This document shows, piece after piece, positions 18,243 to 27,248 of a DNA stretch of 64,000 nucleotides. The notes under the pieces were generated by a model. It had not been told where the DNA came from, searched no databases, and was given only the letters and a program-made list of their open reading frames with translations. The number at the start of each line of letters is the position of its first letter. Position 1 is the first letter of the stretch. The translations under genes and the position numbers were made by a program. Source of the stretch: Acidimicrobiaceae bacterium (lineage in GTDB: Bacteria > Actinomycetota > Acidimicrobiia > Acidimicrobiales > Poriferisodalaceae); NCBI GenBank assembly GCA_002721305.1, contig PBKA01000016.1, positions 1 to 64,000 on the forward strand. Reading direction: 5' to 3'.

Positions 18243-20441
18243 CTATACGACGATCACGAAGACTATGGCCAGCACGGCTGCTGCTCCGAAGAGTAGCTGA
18301 CCGTAGTTCTGGACTTTTCCGGACTGGATGGCTCGAAGACTCTCTCCCGAGGCGTCGGCGCCACGTGCGGCTGCATTGACCGATCCGTCAATAGCGCCTT
18401 GGTCGATCCACTTGTATATCCATCGACCTGTATCACGAGCGGTTTCTCCTGCGGTATTGACCGCTCGGTCGAGAACGTTCTGGTTGAAGTTATCTGCCCA
18501 TCTTGCTATCGGGCGTTTGACTGTCTCAACAACAACGTCGTTGTAGAGATGGTCAAGGTAGTACTTGTTTTCGAGGAATGTGTAACCGTTGCGGGCGTAC
18601 CTGTTTCGCTCGGTGAGACCATGCAGACCGATCCGCCTCCAGTAGTAGAGGTAGGTGATCACAATGCCCGAGACGGCTAGTGCCAAGCCGACTAACGCCA
18701 TCGCGAGGGACGGGTCGGGGTGTGACAGCCCCAGCCCGCTGAGATAGACCGAGGGCTCTGCGTAGGTTTGGATTCGATGGGCGAGTCCTTCAAGGCCTAT
18801 GGGTTCAAGTACCGGGCCGGGCAAGTTGAAGGCACCGGCTAGGACCGCCATGCCCGCAAGAATCCAGAGTGGCACCGTCATGACTTTGGGTGACTCATGA
18901 GGGTGTCCATGTCCTCGGAACTCTCCGTGGAAGGTGTACCAAATGACACGCGTCATATACGCGGCTGTCATGAGTGCTACAGCGCAGCCAAAGATAAGCA
19001 TCAGGGGATACCCATTTTCTTGGCCGACAAGCGACCCGAGCAAGATCTCGTCTTTGGACCAGAATCCAGCGAAAGGAAAGATGCCGGCTAATGCGAGGCT
19101 AGAGATTACAAATGTTCGGTACGTGTGCGGCATTTCGTTCTTGAGTCCGCCCATCTCGCGCATGTCGAAGGTGTGGTGGGCGGCATGGCTGACTGAACCA
19201 GCTCCAAGGAATAGGCATGCCTTAAAGAAGGCGTGAGTGAATAGGTGGAACATCGCCGCGGTCCAGGCTCCAACCCCTAAGGCCATGACCATGTAACCCA
19301 GTTGGGAAACAGTTGAGTAGGCAAGCACTTTCTTGATGTCCCATTGTGCGAATGCAAGCGCTGCGCCGATGAGGGCTGTAAATCCGCCGATAAAGGCCAT
19401 GAGGTTGATTGAGCTTGTGCCGATCGAAAGCCCTTCATAAAACACTGGGTAGAGGCGAGCGATCATGTAGACACCGGCTACAACCATGGTTGCGGCATGG
19501 ATCAGCGCCGAGACCGGAGTGGGTCCCGCCATGGCATCGGGTAACCAAGTGTGAAGTGGGAACTGACCCGATTTCGATGCCACAGCTGCCATGAGGCAAC
19601 AAGCCGCTACTAGCAGCGCAAAGTGATGGGCGCCCGGGTTAGTTGATATGGAGGTGTTGATTACGTCGATATCGAAGGTGTTAAAGGTGCCCCACAGCAC
19701 GATCATTCCGATCAGGAGACCGATGTCTCCTACGCGGTTGGTGAGAAACGCCTTGAGGGCTGCATCAGTATTCGGTTTCTCCTCCCACCAATGACCAATC
19801 AGTACGAACGAGCAAACACCGACTAATTCCCAGCCAACAATGAGTTGAATGATGTTCTGAGCCATTACGAAAAAGAGCATCGATGCAGTGAAAAGGCTCA
19901 GAAAAGCGTAGTAGTGGACGTATCTACGGTCACCTTTGACGTATTCGGTGGAATAAATGTGAACCAGTAGGGAAATGGTCGCTACGACCAGGAGGAGGAG
20001 CACGGTCTGGCCGTCAACAAGAGTGCCGACCGCGAAATCGATGCCCGAATTGGACCACCACTGCGAGAACGTGGAGATGACTGGTCGAATCAGCGGGCTT
20101 GAGTGGCCGTCTCCGTGACCTTTTTCCGAGTGACCTCCGACTGCGGCATGGTCATCGCCATGGTCATCAGTATGGTCATCGCCATGGTCATCGCCATGGT
20201 CATCGCCATGGTCATCAACGTGATGTTCTATTTGAACGATCGCATCTGGTGGAGGATCTTCGACCCGTTGAGTCCATTGAAAGGCTGCCACCGCGGACAA
20301 CAGCCAAACCAGACCAAGTGCCCCTATCCCGACTATGTGTACTCGGTCGGCTCCGATGTATCGCTTGCCGAGGAAGAGAATTGCTACGAACGAAATCGCC
20401 GGGATGAGGGGAATAACGAAAGCGTTTTCTAACATCCACAT
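18243..20441 (-). CDS. nuoL: NADH-quinone oxidoreductase subunit L with His/Asp-rich loop, 11-gene operon copy
   Basis: NuoL is the distal antiporter-like subunit of complex I with the long lateral helix. At 732 residues it is about 100 longer than the other NuoL in this window. Canonical motifs are present: IVGWELVGVCSFVLIGHWW, KSGQFPLHTWLPDAMAGPTP and DIKKVLAYSTVSQLGYMVMA. Residues 72-113, between TM2 and TM3, form an insertion with 11 His and many Asp, mostly (GDDH) repeats. By the topology of the family this loop should face the outside. The C-terminal soluble tail (KWIDQGAIDGSVNAAARGAD) and last span are also extended. Confidence 0.95.
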   Translation of the reverse strand: MWMLENAFVIPLIPAISFVAILFLGKRYIGADRVHIVGIGALGLVWLLSAVAAFQWTQRVEDPPPDAIVQIEHHVDDHGDDHGDDHGDDHTDDHGDDHAAVGGHSEKGHGDGHSSPLIRPVISTFSQWWSNSGIDFAVGTLVDGQTVLLLLVVATISLLVHIYSTEYVKGDRRYVHYYAFLSLFTASMLFFVMAQNIIQLIVGWELVGVCSFVLIGHWWEEKPNTDAALKAFLTNRVGDIGLLIGMIVLWGTFNTFDIDVINTSISTNPGAHHFALLVAACCLMAAVASKSGQFPLHTWLPDAMAGPTPVSALIHAATMVVAGVYMIARLYPVFYEGLSIGTSSINLMAFIGGFTALIGAALAFAQWDIKKVLAYSTVSQLGYMVMALGVGAWTAAMFHLFTHAFFKACLFLGAGSVSHAAHHTFDMREMGGLKNEMPHTYRTFVISSLALAGIFPFAGFWSKDEILLGSLVGQENGYPLMLIFGCAVALMTAAYMTRVIWYTFHGEFRGHGHPHESPKVMTVPLWILAGMAVLAGAFNLPGPVLEPIGLEGLAHRIQTYAEPSVYLSGLGLSHPDPSLAMALVGLALAVSGIVITYLYYWRRIGLHGLTERNRYARNGYTFLENKYYLDHLYNDVVVETVKRPIARWADNFNQNVLDRAVNTAGETARDTGRWIYKWIDQGAIDGSVNAAARGADASGESLRAIQSGKVQNYGQLLFGAAAVLAIVFVIVV
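20145..20216 (-). repeat. 12-bp tandem repeat inside nuoL
   Basis: Six head-to-tail copies of GCCATGGTCATC (+ strand) code Asp-Asp-His-Gly on the - strand. The first copy begins GG and the third begins AG; the rest are identical. The array keeps the nuoL frame because its unit is a multiple of three, so copy number can change without breaking the gene. Confidence 0.85.
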
Positions 20442-20451
20442 AACGCCCCCT

Positions 20452-20751
20452 TTATCCCCGCATCAGATCGAAGTCTTCGACATCGATGCTGGTTCGGTTG
20501 CGATACAGAAGGAGGACTATGGCAAGTCCCACGCCAACTTCCGCCGCAGCGACTGCTATTACGAATATTGCAAACACTTGGCCCGATACAACACCGTGCT
20601 GGACGCCGAAGGCGACCAGGTTGATGTTTACCGCGTTGAGCATCAACTCAATGGACATTAGGACCATCACGCCATTTCGACGCGCTAGAACTCCATAAAC
20701 ACCGGTAGCGAAAAGCACGGCTCCGAGGATCAGAAACTGGTTTAGGAGCAT
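20452..20751 (-). CDS. nuoK: NADH-quinone oxidoreductase subunit K, 11-gene operon copy
   Basis: A 99-residue three-span membrane subunit that forms part of the fourth proton path of complex I. The buried glutamates are seen in [19 protein letters not shown] and in [20 protein letters not shown]. The ATG at 20751 ([14 protein letters not shown]) fits the family length; an in-frame start at 20916 would add unrelated residues and run into nuoJ. It is one base from the nuoJ stop. Confidence 0.94.
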   Translation of the reverse strand: MLLNQFLILGAVLFATGVYGVLARRNGVMVLMSIELMLNAVNINLVAFGVQHGVVSGQVFAIFVIAVAAAEVGVGLAIVLLLYRNRTSIDVEDFDLMRG

Positions 20752-20752
20752 G

Positions 20753-21247
20753 TCAGTCCTTCCTCGCCAGAACAATTGCACCGATGAGTGCGGCGAGTAG
20801 AAGCACCGACACCGCTTCGAAGGGCACGATGTAGGTCGAGAAAACTTCGTCAGAGACGTCGGCGGTCCGGTAAACCGGACCGCCGCTAGCAAGGCGTTCA
20901 GATCCGAAGCGGTCAATCAGAGAATAGATGGTTACGCCTCCCAAAAGGGCGGCGACCACGGCGGCTAGCGGCCACTGCTTTCCCGTCATTTCCATGACAT
21001 TGCCTAGGGGTGCTTTGGTCAGCATTATCCCGAAAAGGAACAGAACCATGACCGCCCCGATGTAGACGAGGACTTGAGTGGTCGCGACAAATTCTGCCGT
21101 CAGCAGTACATACAAGGCACCTAATCCGGCGAGAACCGCAACCAAATACAACGCGGCGTGAACAATGTTGCGTGTAGTGACCATTCTCACTGCCGATAAG
21201 GCGACGATTGTGGCGAGGATTCCGAAGAAGATATTTTGAGCGACCAT
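20753..21247 (-). CDS. nuoJ: NADH-quinone oxidoreductase subunit J, 11-gene operon copy
   Basis: A 164-residue five-span subunit of the complex I membrane arm. Typical segments are [40 protein letters not shown] and the final span [19 protein letters not shown]. The tyrosine and glycine-rich third helix forms the movable pi-bulge region in known structures. It lies between nuoI and nuoK in standard order. Confidence 0.93.
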   Translation of the reverse strand: MVAQNIFFGILATIVALSAVRMVTTRNIVHAALYLVAVLAGLGALYVLLTAEFVATTQVLVYIGAVMVLFLFGIMLTKAPLGNVMEMTGKQWPLAAVVAALLGGVTIYSLIDRFGSERLASGGPVYRTADVSDEVFSTYIVPFEAVSVLLLAALIGAIVLARKD

Positions 21248-21253
21248 TCGGCG

Positions 21254-21793
21254 TTACCTCGGAACCTTTCTGACTTTTTGTTCTGAGCCTGCTTCGTAGT
21301 CGAGAAAATCGGGGACCGTTTCCATCCATTCGCCTAGTCGGTCTTTGTCGTGGAGAAGGTCGGCTATTCGGGGCTCACTATATTCATACTCCGGGGTCCA
21401 AAAAAGAGCGTCAAACGGACACACTTCGACGCAAATACCGCAGTACATGCAAAGCGCGTAGTCAATGTCGAAGCGGTCAAGCATGTTGACTGTGCGTGGT
21501 TTGCCGCCTTCTCTTCGCGGTGGAGCCTTTACTTTGTGTCCTTCGATGTAGATGCACCAGTCTGGACATTGTCGGGAGCACAACATGCACGCGGTGCAAT
21601 TTTCCTCGTGCAGAGCTATAACTCCTCGGGCGCGATCTGGTGGAGCTTCTTTTTCGTGTGGGTACTGAACGGTCACTGCACCTTTTTGGGGCGCGGGGAT
21701 CAGGGTTTTCCATCCGCGTTTGGGAAAAAGCGTTCGGCCCGCAGTGCGAGCGGTTACGCCCAGCCCCTTGATTAGGCCCGGTAGCTGTGGCAT
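21254..21793 (-). CDS. nuoI: NADH-quinone oxidoreductase subunit I, 11-gene operon copy
   Basis: A 179-residue peripheral subunit carrying clusters N6a and N6b. Both [4Fe-4S] motifs are complete: [12 protein letters not shown] and [12 protein letters not shown]. It passes electrons to NuoB near the quinone site. The ATG shares one base with the nuoH stop region at 21793. In this operon, which lacks nuoEFG, NuoI carries the outermost clusters encoded and would be the docking side for an alternative electron donor. Confidence 0.95.
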   Translation of the reverse strand: MPQLPGLIKGLGVTARTAGRTLFPKRGWKTLIPAPQKGAVTVQYPHEKEAPPDRARGVIALHEENCTACMLCSRQCPDWCIYIEGHKVKAPPRREGGKPRTVNMLDRFDIDYALCMYCGICVEVCPFDALFWTPEYEYSEPRIADLLHDKDRLGEWMETVPDFLDYEAGSEQKVRKVPR

Positions 21794-22821
21794 CAGAACA
21801 CCACCTTAAATATTCCAGTGAGAACGATGTTCGCGAGAGAGAGTGGGATGAGCACTTTCCAAGCAAATTTCTGAAGTTGGTCTTCGCGAAGCCTGGGGTA
21901 AGTGAAACGAACCCAGAAGATGAAAAATGCGACGAGAAGAATCTTGGCGAGCATAACGCCTGGCCCAAGCACGTTCAGGATGTTGTCGTCGACGTCGAAG
22001 CCCGGGATCCACCAGCCCCCAAGGAACATCACCGACGCGAGAGCAGCGAAGGCAAATGCCGTTCCGAATTCCGCCATAAAGAAGAGCAAAAACCGGAATC
22101 CTGTGTATTCAATATGAAAGCCGCCGACGAGTTCGGTCTCAGCCACCGGCATATCGAATGGTGTTTGGGTCAGCTCGGCTTGCGCTGCGATCATGAAGAT
22201 CAAGAAAGCTAGGAACTGGGTCAAGATGAAGGGGTTGCCTATGGCCCCGAAACCAAAGATTTCTCCGGTTGCTTGAGCTTCCACTATGCCCTGCAAGTTC
22301 AAAGTTTCTGCTTGAATCACAACACCCATTACCGCAAGGATGAGCGGGAGTTCGTAGGCAATCAGTTGCCCGGCAGCGCGGAGTCCACCGAGGAGCGCAT
22401 ATTTGTTGGCTGATGCCCAGCCAGCCATCAAGATTCCGAGAACCGACAGTGACGAGACCGCCATCGCATAAAAGACGCCCGTATCTAGGTTCTCAACAAC
22501 GGCGTCTGGCCCGGCTGGGAGAACGACGTAAAGAAGGAAAGTTGACGCGAGCACCACCACTGGTGCCATTCGAAAAACCCGCCGATCGGCCTGTTCGGGG
22601 TGAATGTCTTCCTTCTGGAGGAATTTAATAGCTTCGGCTATCAGCTGAAGAGTGCCGTACGGACCAGTGTCGTTGGGCCCCAAGCGACTTTGCATAAAGG
22701 CCATCATCTTGAAGAGGAAGAGGTAGACCAGAATCAGCGAAGTTGTAGGGATTACGGCAAGAGCTAAACCGAGTTTGATCCCGGTTTCTTGCCAGTAGGG
22801 AAGTGCGAGTAGCGTCGTCAA
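21793..22821 (-). CDS. nuoH: NADH-quinone oxidoreductase subunit H, 11-gene operon copy
   Basis: A 342-residue eight-span subunit that forms the quinone channel together with NuoB and NuoD. Typical parts are [59 protein letters not shown] and the acidic loop after it, then [20 protein letters not shown]. The start overlaps the nuoD stop by four bases. Confidence 0.95.
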   Translation of the reverse strand: MTTLLALPYWQETGIKLGLALAVIPTTSLILVYLFLFKMMAFMQSRLGPNDTGPYGTLQLIAEAIKFLQKEDIHPEQADRRVFRMAPVVVLASTFLLYVVLPAGPDAVVENLDTGVFYAMAVSSLSVLGILMAGWASANKYALLGGLRAAGQLIAYELPLILAVMGVVIQAETLNLQGIVEAQATGEIFGFGAIGNPFILTQFLAFLIFMIAAQAELTQTPFDMPVAETELVGGFHIEYTGFRFLLFFMAEFGTAFAFAALASVMFLGGWWIPGFDVDDNILNVLGPGVMLAKILLVAFFIFWVRFTYPRLREDQLQKFAWKVLIPLSLANIVLTGIFKVVF

Positions 22822-23990
22822 CGGTCTATGTCTCCCAGTATGAAATACAGGGAACCCAGGATGGTGATGACGTCAGGGACGTAGACCCCTCTCATCACCC
22901 ATGGGACGATGGAGATGTTGTTGAAGCTGGGGGTGCGGATTTTGACTCGGAACGGACCCAAGTCACCTTTGCTGACGATGTAGTACCCCATTTCTCCGAG
23001 AGGGTTTTCTGTTGAGATGTACGCTTCGCCTGCGGGAACTTTGATGATTCTGGGGACCTTGGCCATGATTGGGCCGCTGGGAATTCCATCCAACAGTTGG
23101 TCAACTATGCGGGTTGCTTCGCGGGTTTCTTGAAGACGCACCCAGTACCGGGAAAACGAGTCCCCGTCGGGGTGAGTCCAAACTCGCCAATCGACTTGGT
23201 CCCATGACAAACCTGGATTGGCATCTCTGCGTAGATCCCAGTCGACGCCGCTCGCTCTGAGGTTGGCGCCTGAGAGTCCGTATCCGAGAGCGACTTCGGG
23301 CGGTATTACTCCAACGCCTCTGCATCGCGCTTGAAAAATTTCGTTCCCGACTAGTAAATCTTCCATTTCATCGCAGAAGGTCCGCATCTTCACCATGACT
23401 GATCGTGTTTCTTCTATCCAGCCTTTGGGGATGTCATCCTTGAGACCGCCGATTCGGTCGAAGTTCGGGTGGAAACGGCCGCCGGTCACTTCTTCAATTT
23501 GATTGAGTACGCGTTCTCGATCCCGAAAAGCAAAGAAGACTGGCGTCAGTGCTCCGATTTGAACGCCCATGTCTCCGAGAAACAACGCCACGTTAGCTAT
23601 ACGGCTGAGTTCAAAAAGGATCGTCCTGATCCACTGGGCGCGTGGCGGGGCTTCTACTTCCATGAGGCGCTCTGCGGCCAGGATGAAGGGCACCTCATTC
23701 GCGAAGCTTCCCAGCCAGTCGATTCGGTTAATAAGGGTTGTGCATTGCGGATAGGTGCGAACTTCACAGAGCTTTTCGTAGCCACGGTGCATGTAACCCA
23801 TGATTGGTTCGGCGACAACGACCTGCTCGCCGTCTAGTTGGCAAGCGATGCGGAGGGTTCCATGGGTTGCCGGGTGTTGTGGCCCGATATTTAGGGTCAT
23901 GTCTCCGGTGTCGAGTTCTACGTTTACCCGCGCATCAGCGGCTTGAGCACTCACATAGGCCATCTGTTCCCGGTCAGATGTGGCGGTCAT
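22818..23990 (-). CDS. nuoD: NADH-quinone oxidoreductase subunit D, 11-gene operon copy
   Basis: A 390-residue (49-kDa type) subunit that builds the quinone head-group site. It has NIGPQHPATHGTLRIACQLD with the quinone-site His, GYMHRGYEKLCEVRTYPQ, and the C-terminal GDLGPFRVKIRTPSFNN and [20 protein letters not shown]. No nickel-ligand cysteines are seen, so it is not a hydrogenase large subunit. It overlaps both neighbours by four bases. It is a possible substrate of the MidA-like methyltransferase at the operon end. Confidence 0.95.
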   Translation of the reverse strand: MTATSDREQMAYVSAQAADARVNVELDTGDMTLNIGPQHPATHGTLRIACQLDGEQVVVAEPIMGYMHRGYEKLCEVRTYPQCTTLINRIDWLGSFANEVPFILAAERLMEVEAPPRAQWIRTILFELSRIANVALFLGDMGVQIGALTPVFFAFRDRERVLNQIEEVTGGRFHPNFDRIGGLKDDIPKGWIEETRSVMVKMRTFCDEMEDLLVGNEIFQARCRGVGVIPPEVALGYGLSGANLRASGVDWDLRRDANPGLSWDQVDWRVWTHPDGDSFSRYWVRLQETREATRIVDQLLDGIPSGPIMAKVPRIIKVPAGEAYISTENPLGEMGYYIVSKGDLGPFRVKIRTPSFNNISIVPWVMRGVYVPDVITILGSLYFILGDIDR

Positions 23991-24688
23991 GATCCACCTT
24001 CGTTTGCTTCAAATGCAGCCATTACTTCAGCTTCAAGTTGTGCTTCTAGGTGTTCGGGTATCTCTTCGATGTCCACGACGCCCGGCCAAGGCTTCACTTG
24101 GCGGGCAAGGAGGGGGAAGTCTTTTCTCAGGGGGTGCCCTTCGAATTCGGTCGGTAAGTAGAGGGGTTGCAGCGTCGGGTGACCGCGGAAGGAGATACCG
24201 AACATTTCATGTGTCTCGCGTTCGTGCCAGTCTGCGCCCGGGAAAACGTCACGTACGGTGTCGACGGTCATATCGTCCCCGACGTCAGCCTTTAGAATCA
24301 TCCCAACTTGCTCGTTCAACGAGTAGAGCTGCATCAACATTTGAAAACGGGTGTCCCCACCGCCGTATCCAGTTGAACTATCAATTTCAACTGGTTCGTC
24401 GTCTTCTTCAACTAAACCGGCGTCAAATTCCGTGTCTTCGTATCGACCCTCCGGCGCGATGTGCCAATCGATCGCCGAGAGAAAGCCAAAGTATTCGAAC
24501 CCGGCGCCTTTGGCCACCATCGCTGCGTCTTGCCAAGCTTCGATCTTGACCCTGAACCAGACATCCTCGTGGGGCCGTAGATGTGATTCGACGAGTATTT
24601 CGCCGAAGCTTTCAGACAAGTCATTGAGAAGGCGCTCTCGTTTGTCATCAGCGAGGGGGGTTTCTTCAGTGGTCGTTTCATCAGTCAT
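23987..24688 (-). CDS. nuoC: NADH-quinone oxidoreductase subunit C, 11-gene operon copy
   Basis: A 233-residue (30-kDa type) hydrophilic subunit scaffolding NuoD and NuoB. The family signature lies in DWHERETHEMFGISFRGHPT and [20 protein letters not shown]. The protein has an acidic insertion near residues 90-115 (EEDDEPVEIDSSTGYGG) that is not part of the core. It is four bases from nuoB and overlaps nuoD. Confidence 0.94.
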   Translation of the reverse strand: MTDETTTEETPLADDKRERLLNDLSESFGEILVESHLRPHEDVWFRVKIEAWQDAAMVAKGAGFEYFGFLSAIDWHIAPEGRYEDTEFDAGLVEEDDEPVEIDSSTGYGGGDTRFQMLMQLYSLNEQVGMILKADVGDDMTVDTVRDVFPGADWHERETHEMFGISFRGHPTLQPLYLPTEFEGHPLRKDFPLLARQVKPWPGVVDIEEIPEHLEAQLEAEVMAAFEANEGGS

Positions 24689-24692
24689 TGAA

Positions 24693-25196
24693 TCAACCCT
24701 CGACCACTATCGGTTGGCCTTGCCATTTTTCCGTTATGTCTTCGGATTGGATCCGTTCTTGGAGTAGAACGATGCCCTCAAGCAGGGCTTCCGGTCGCGG
24801 CGGACAGCCTGGCACGTAAACGTCGACCGGGATTAGCTGGTCAACGCCTTTGGTAACCGAGTAGCTGTCCCAGTACGGTCCACCGCAGTTGGCACAGGAG
24901 CCCATTGAAATTACATATTTCGGTTCCGGCATTTGTTCATAGAGTCGGAGAATTACCGGAGACATTTTGTCCGTTACGGTCCCTGAAATCACTACGAGAT
25001 CAGCTTGTCTGGGGCTCGCGGGAAAAGGAATTACTCCAAGTCGCATCACGTCGTAACGGGGTGAGCCGAACGCCGCACCCATTTCTATCGCGCAACAGGC
25101 GAGACCCCATTGGTACACCCATAGCGACCGAGCGCGACCAAAGTTCAGCAGCCAACTAAGGGGTTTGGGCATCTTGCCTTTGTCGATGAGTCCCAT
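24693..25196 (-). CDS. nuoB: NADH-quinone oxidoreductase subunit B, 11-gene operon copy
   Basis: A 167-residue subunit carrying cluster N2, the final electron donor to quinone. All four ligands are present: tandem Cys in [11 protein letters not shown], Cys in [16 protein letters not shown] and Cys in [14 protein letters not shown]. Length and order (A-B-C-D) are standard. The second NuoB copy (39636-40256) is longer and clearly diverged. Confidence 0.96.
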   Translation of the reverse strand: MGLIDKGKMPKPLSWLLNFGRARSLWVYQWGLACCAIEMGAAFGSPRYDVMRLGVIPFPASPRQADLVVISGTVTDKMSPVILRLYEQMPEPKYVISMGSCANCGGPYWDSYSVTKGVDQLIPVDVYVPGCPPRPEALLEGIVLLQERIQSEDITEKWQGQPIVVEG

Positions 25197-25210
25197 CTAC
25201 GCCACTTTCC

Positions 25211-25576
25211 TCATACCCACCTCAGAACTCCCTTGCGCCAGGCATAAAAAAGACCGAGGACAAGGATGAAGATGAAGATCGCCATTTCCACTAAACCGAA
25301 GGTTCCGTATATTTCTAGACGTGTCGCCCACGGGAAGATGAAGACTGCCTCAACATCGAACAGGACAAACAAAACTGCGAAAACGTAGTACCGAATCTGG
25401 CTTTGCGCCCAATCGCCACCGACGGGATCGACTCCGCTTTCATAGGCAATCAATTTCTGGGGTGTCGGGCGTTGGGGGCGAAGTATCCGCGCAATAGTGA
25501 GCATGGCTCCTGCCATCGCAATAGCCGCTACACCGAAGATGCCGACGGTTAGGTAGCTCCGCAGTAATTCCGACAC
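25211..25576 (-). CDS. nuoA: NADH-quinone oxidoreductase subunit A, 11-gene operon copy
   Basis: A 121-residue three-span membrane subunit and first gene of the second complex I operon. The diagnostic loop reads YESGVDPVGGDWAQSQIRYY (Cys of the usual ECG is Ser here), followed by FVLFDVEAVFIFPWA. It is preceded by a 181-base gap, so a separate promoter is likely. Confidence 0.94.
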   Translation of the reverse strand: MSELLRSYLTVGIFGVAAIAMAGAMLTIARILRPQRPTPQKLIAYESGVDPVGGDWAQSQIRYYVFAVLFVLFDVEAVFIFPWATRLEIYGTFGLVEMAIFIFILVLGLFYAWRKGVLRWV

Positions 25577-25757
25577 GATTACCGAGGCTAGTTAGAGGTT
25601 TCGGGACTTGCCAAAACCCAGCACGGTGCCTCATACCGAGGGTTTCGGACGTAGTGAAAGTTATCGTGCCTAGGAGGTAAAAGACGTGATTCTTGGGCAC
25701 GATTCTTGATTCTTGTTTCACATGGTGCTTGTCGGTGATCTAGCACTCGTTGAGACC
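25577..25757 (-). promoter_or_regulatory. Gap between the two complex I operons with repeated motifs
   Basis: No gene is seen in these 181 bases. Three copies of GATTCTTG lie at 25688-25695, 25701-25708 and 25708-25715. An 8-bp inverted repeat ATCGTGCC/GGCACGAT spans 25663-25670 and 25696-25703. The position, upstream of nuoA of the 11-gene operon, suits an operator or promoter region. No clear -35/-10 pair or terminator hairpin with a T-run could be assigned. Confidence 0.4.
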
Positions 25758-27248
25758 TCACCCTCGGATCAATATTGGGACGGCTTCTTCAGCGAATTCA
25801 ATGAGGAACTGGGGCACCAGGCCCGCGAGAAGCGTGAAACCAACTACGGCAATGACGACGATTGAAGTGGTCCAGTGCCACGACGGAGTAGGACCCTCAT
25901 TTTCATCATCCGCTACATACATTGCCATAACGATCCGGAGGTACATGAACGCACCTATCACCGCTGTCACCATCGCGAGTCCAGCTAGGACGTAATTCTC
26001 ACTATTGACTGCAGCCGCAATTACCTGGAATTTTGCAATAAACCCTGAGGTGGCAGGAATACCGGCTTGAGCGAGTAGGAGCACCGTAAATGCAATGGCC
26101 ACCAGCGGGCGGCTGCGGCCAAGACCAGCGTAATTGGCTAGGGGGTGATCATCATCTGGGCCCATGGCTCCCACAACAGCGAATGTCCCTAGAACCATGA
26201 AGGTGTAGGTGAAGAGATAGAAAAGGGCCGCAGCGGTGCCTTGAGCGGTAGCTGACTGGACCGCAACTAGAACGTATCCAGCGTGGCTGACTGATGAAAA
26301 GGCAAGCATTCGCTTTACGTCGGTCTGCAAGATTGCCATTACGGCACCAACGATCAGGGTCACTGAAGCCAAGACACTGACGATGGGGCTCCAGTCAATC
26401 TGATGACTAGCAAATGCCGCGAAGAAGATCCGAAGGAGGGCGGCGAAGCCTGCTGCTTTCGCCACCGACGCCATCCATCCGGTTACCGGACTCGGAGCTC
26501 CCTGGTAAACGTCAGGGGCCCAAAAGTGAAATGGCGCCGCGGCTACTTTGAATGACAGGCCTACTAGGAGAAGTGCCATGGCTGCCATGAGTAGATGCTG
26601 GTCTCGGAATACGACGGCGTCGAGGTAGTCCCGAACCTGGACAAGATTCGTAGATCCTGTGGCGCCGTAGGTGAGCGCTATCCCGTACAACAAGAACGCT
26701 GAGCTGAAGGCGCCGAGAACGAAGTACTTCATCGCTGATTCTCTGGCTTCGGAGCGGCGGTCATGCATCGCAATCATCACGTAAATGCCGATGGACAGTG
26801 CTTCCAAACCTAGAAACATGACGATGAGGTCATTTGCTGACGCCATAACGATGGCGCCTGCGGCTGAACATAAAAGGAGGGCATGAAACTCCGGAGCATC
26901 AATACCTTCTCTGTCTAGGTACCCGTGAGAAAGCAAAGCTGTGGCTACCAGCGCTATCAGGATGAGCATGGTGAAGAAGATGCTGAATCCGTCAATACCG
27001 AAAGCAGAAGCTATGGAAGACGAGGGGCCATCAGTCCTGACGTCATTCCAAAGTCCCACGGCGACGATGTATGAAGCGATCGCGGAGCACACTGTCGTGA
27101 CGGTCGCGAAAACTGTGGAGGTCTTGCGCGGTGCCAGCGCAGTGGCGAGCATGATGATGAGCGCCGCACCAAGAAGAATCACCTGCGGCAACAACGCCCA
27201 CCAATCGATCGATGGTCCAACAAAACCAAAGGCGTTAAGGACGGACAT
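25758..27248 (-). CDS. nuoN: NADH-quinone oxidoreductase subunit N, 14-gene operon copy
   Basis: A 496-residue antiporter-like subunit of complex I and last gene of the full nuo operon. The TM5 glutamate segment is VMFLGLEALSIGIYVMIAM, and the TM7-8 segment is FKVAAAPFHFWAPDVYQGAP followed by DVKRMLAFSSVSHAGYVLVA. It overlaps the nuoM stop by one base. It shares layout with the NuoN at 15177-16667 but little sequence outside the core. Confidence 0.94.
   Translation of the reverse strand: MSVLNAFGFVGPSIDWWALLPQVILLGAALIIMLATALAPRKTSTVFATVTTVCSAIASYIVAVGLWNDVRTDGPSSSIASAFGIDGFSIFFTMLILIALVATALLSHGYLDREGIDAPEFHALLLCSAAGAIVMASANDLIVMFLGLEALSIGIYVMIAMHDRRSEARESAMKYFVLGAFSSAFLLYGIALTYGATGSTNLVQVRDYLDAVVFRDQHLLMAAMALLLVGLSFKVAAAPFHFWAPDVYQGAPSPVTGWMASVAKAAGFAALLRIFFAAFASHQIDWSPIVSVLASVTLIVGAVMAILQTDVKRMLAFSSVSHAGYVLVAVQSATAQGTAAALFYLFTYTFMVLGTFAVVGAMGPDDDHPLANYAGLGRSRPLVAIAFTVLLLAQAGIPATSGFIAKFQVIAAAVNSENYVLAGLAMVTAVIGAFMYLRIVMAMYVADDENEGPTPSWHWTTSIVVIAVVGFTLLAGLVPQFLIEFAEEAVPILIRG

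Noticed and set aside
20099-20432. Plus-strand frames over the nuoL repeat (MVIAMVI-type peptide)
   Set aside because: They are antisense readings of the 12-bp repeat inside a well-supported nuoL gene.
20751-20916. Longer nuoK start at 20916
   Set aside because: The added residues lie inside nuoJ and do not belong to the NuoK family; the ATG at 20751 gives the normal 99 residues.
22818-23990. NuoD of the 11-gene operon as a hydrogenase large subunit
   Set aside because: The CxxC nickel ligands at both ends are absent, and the quinone-site His motif is present.
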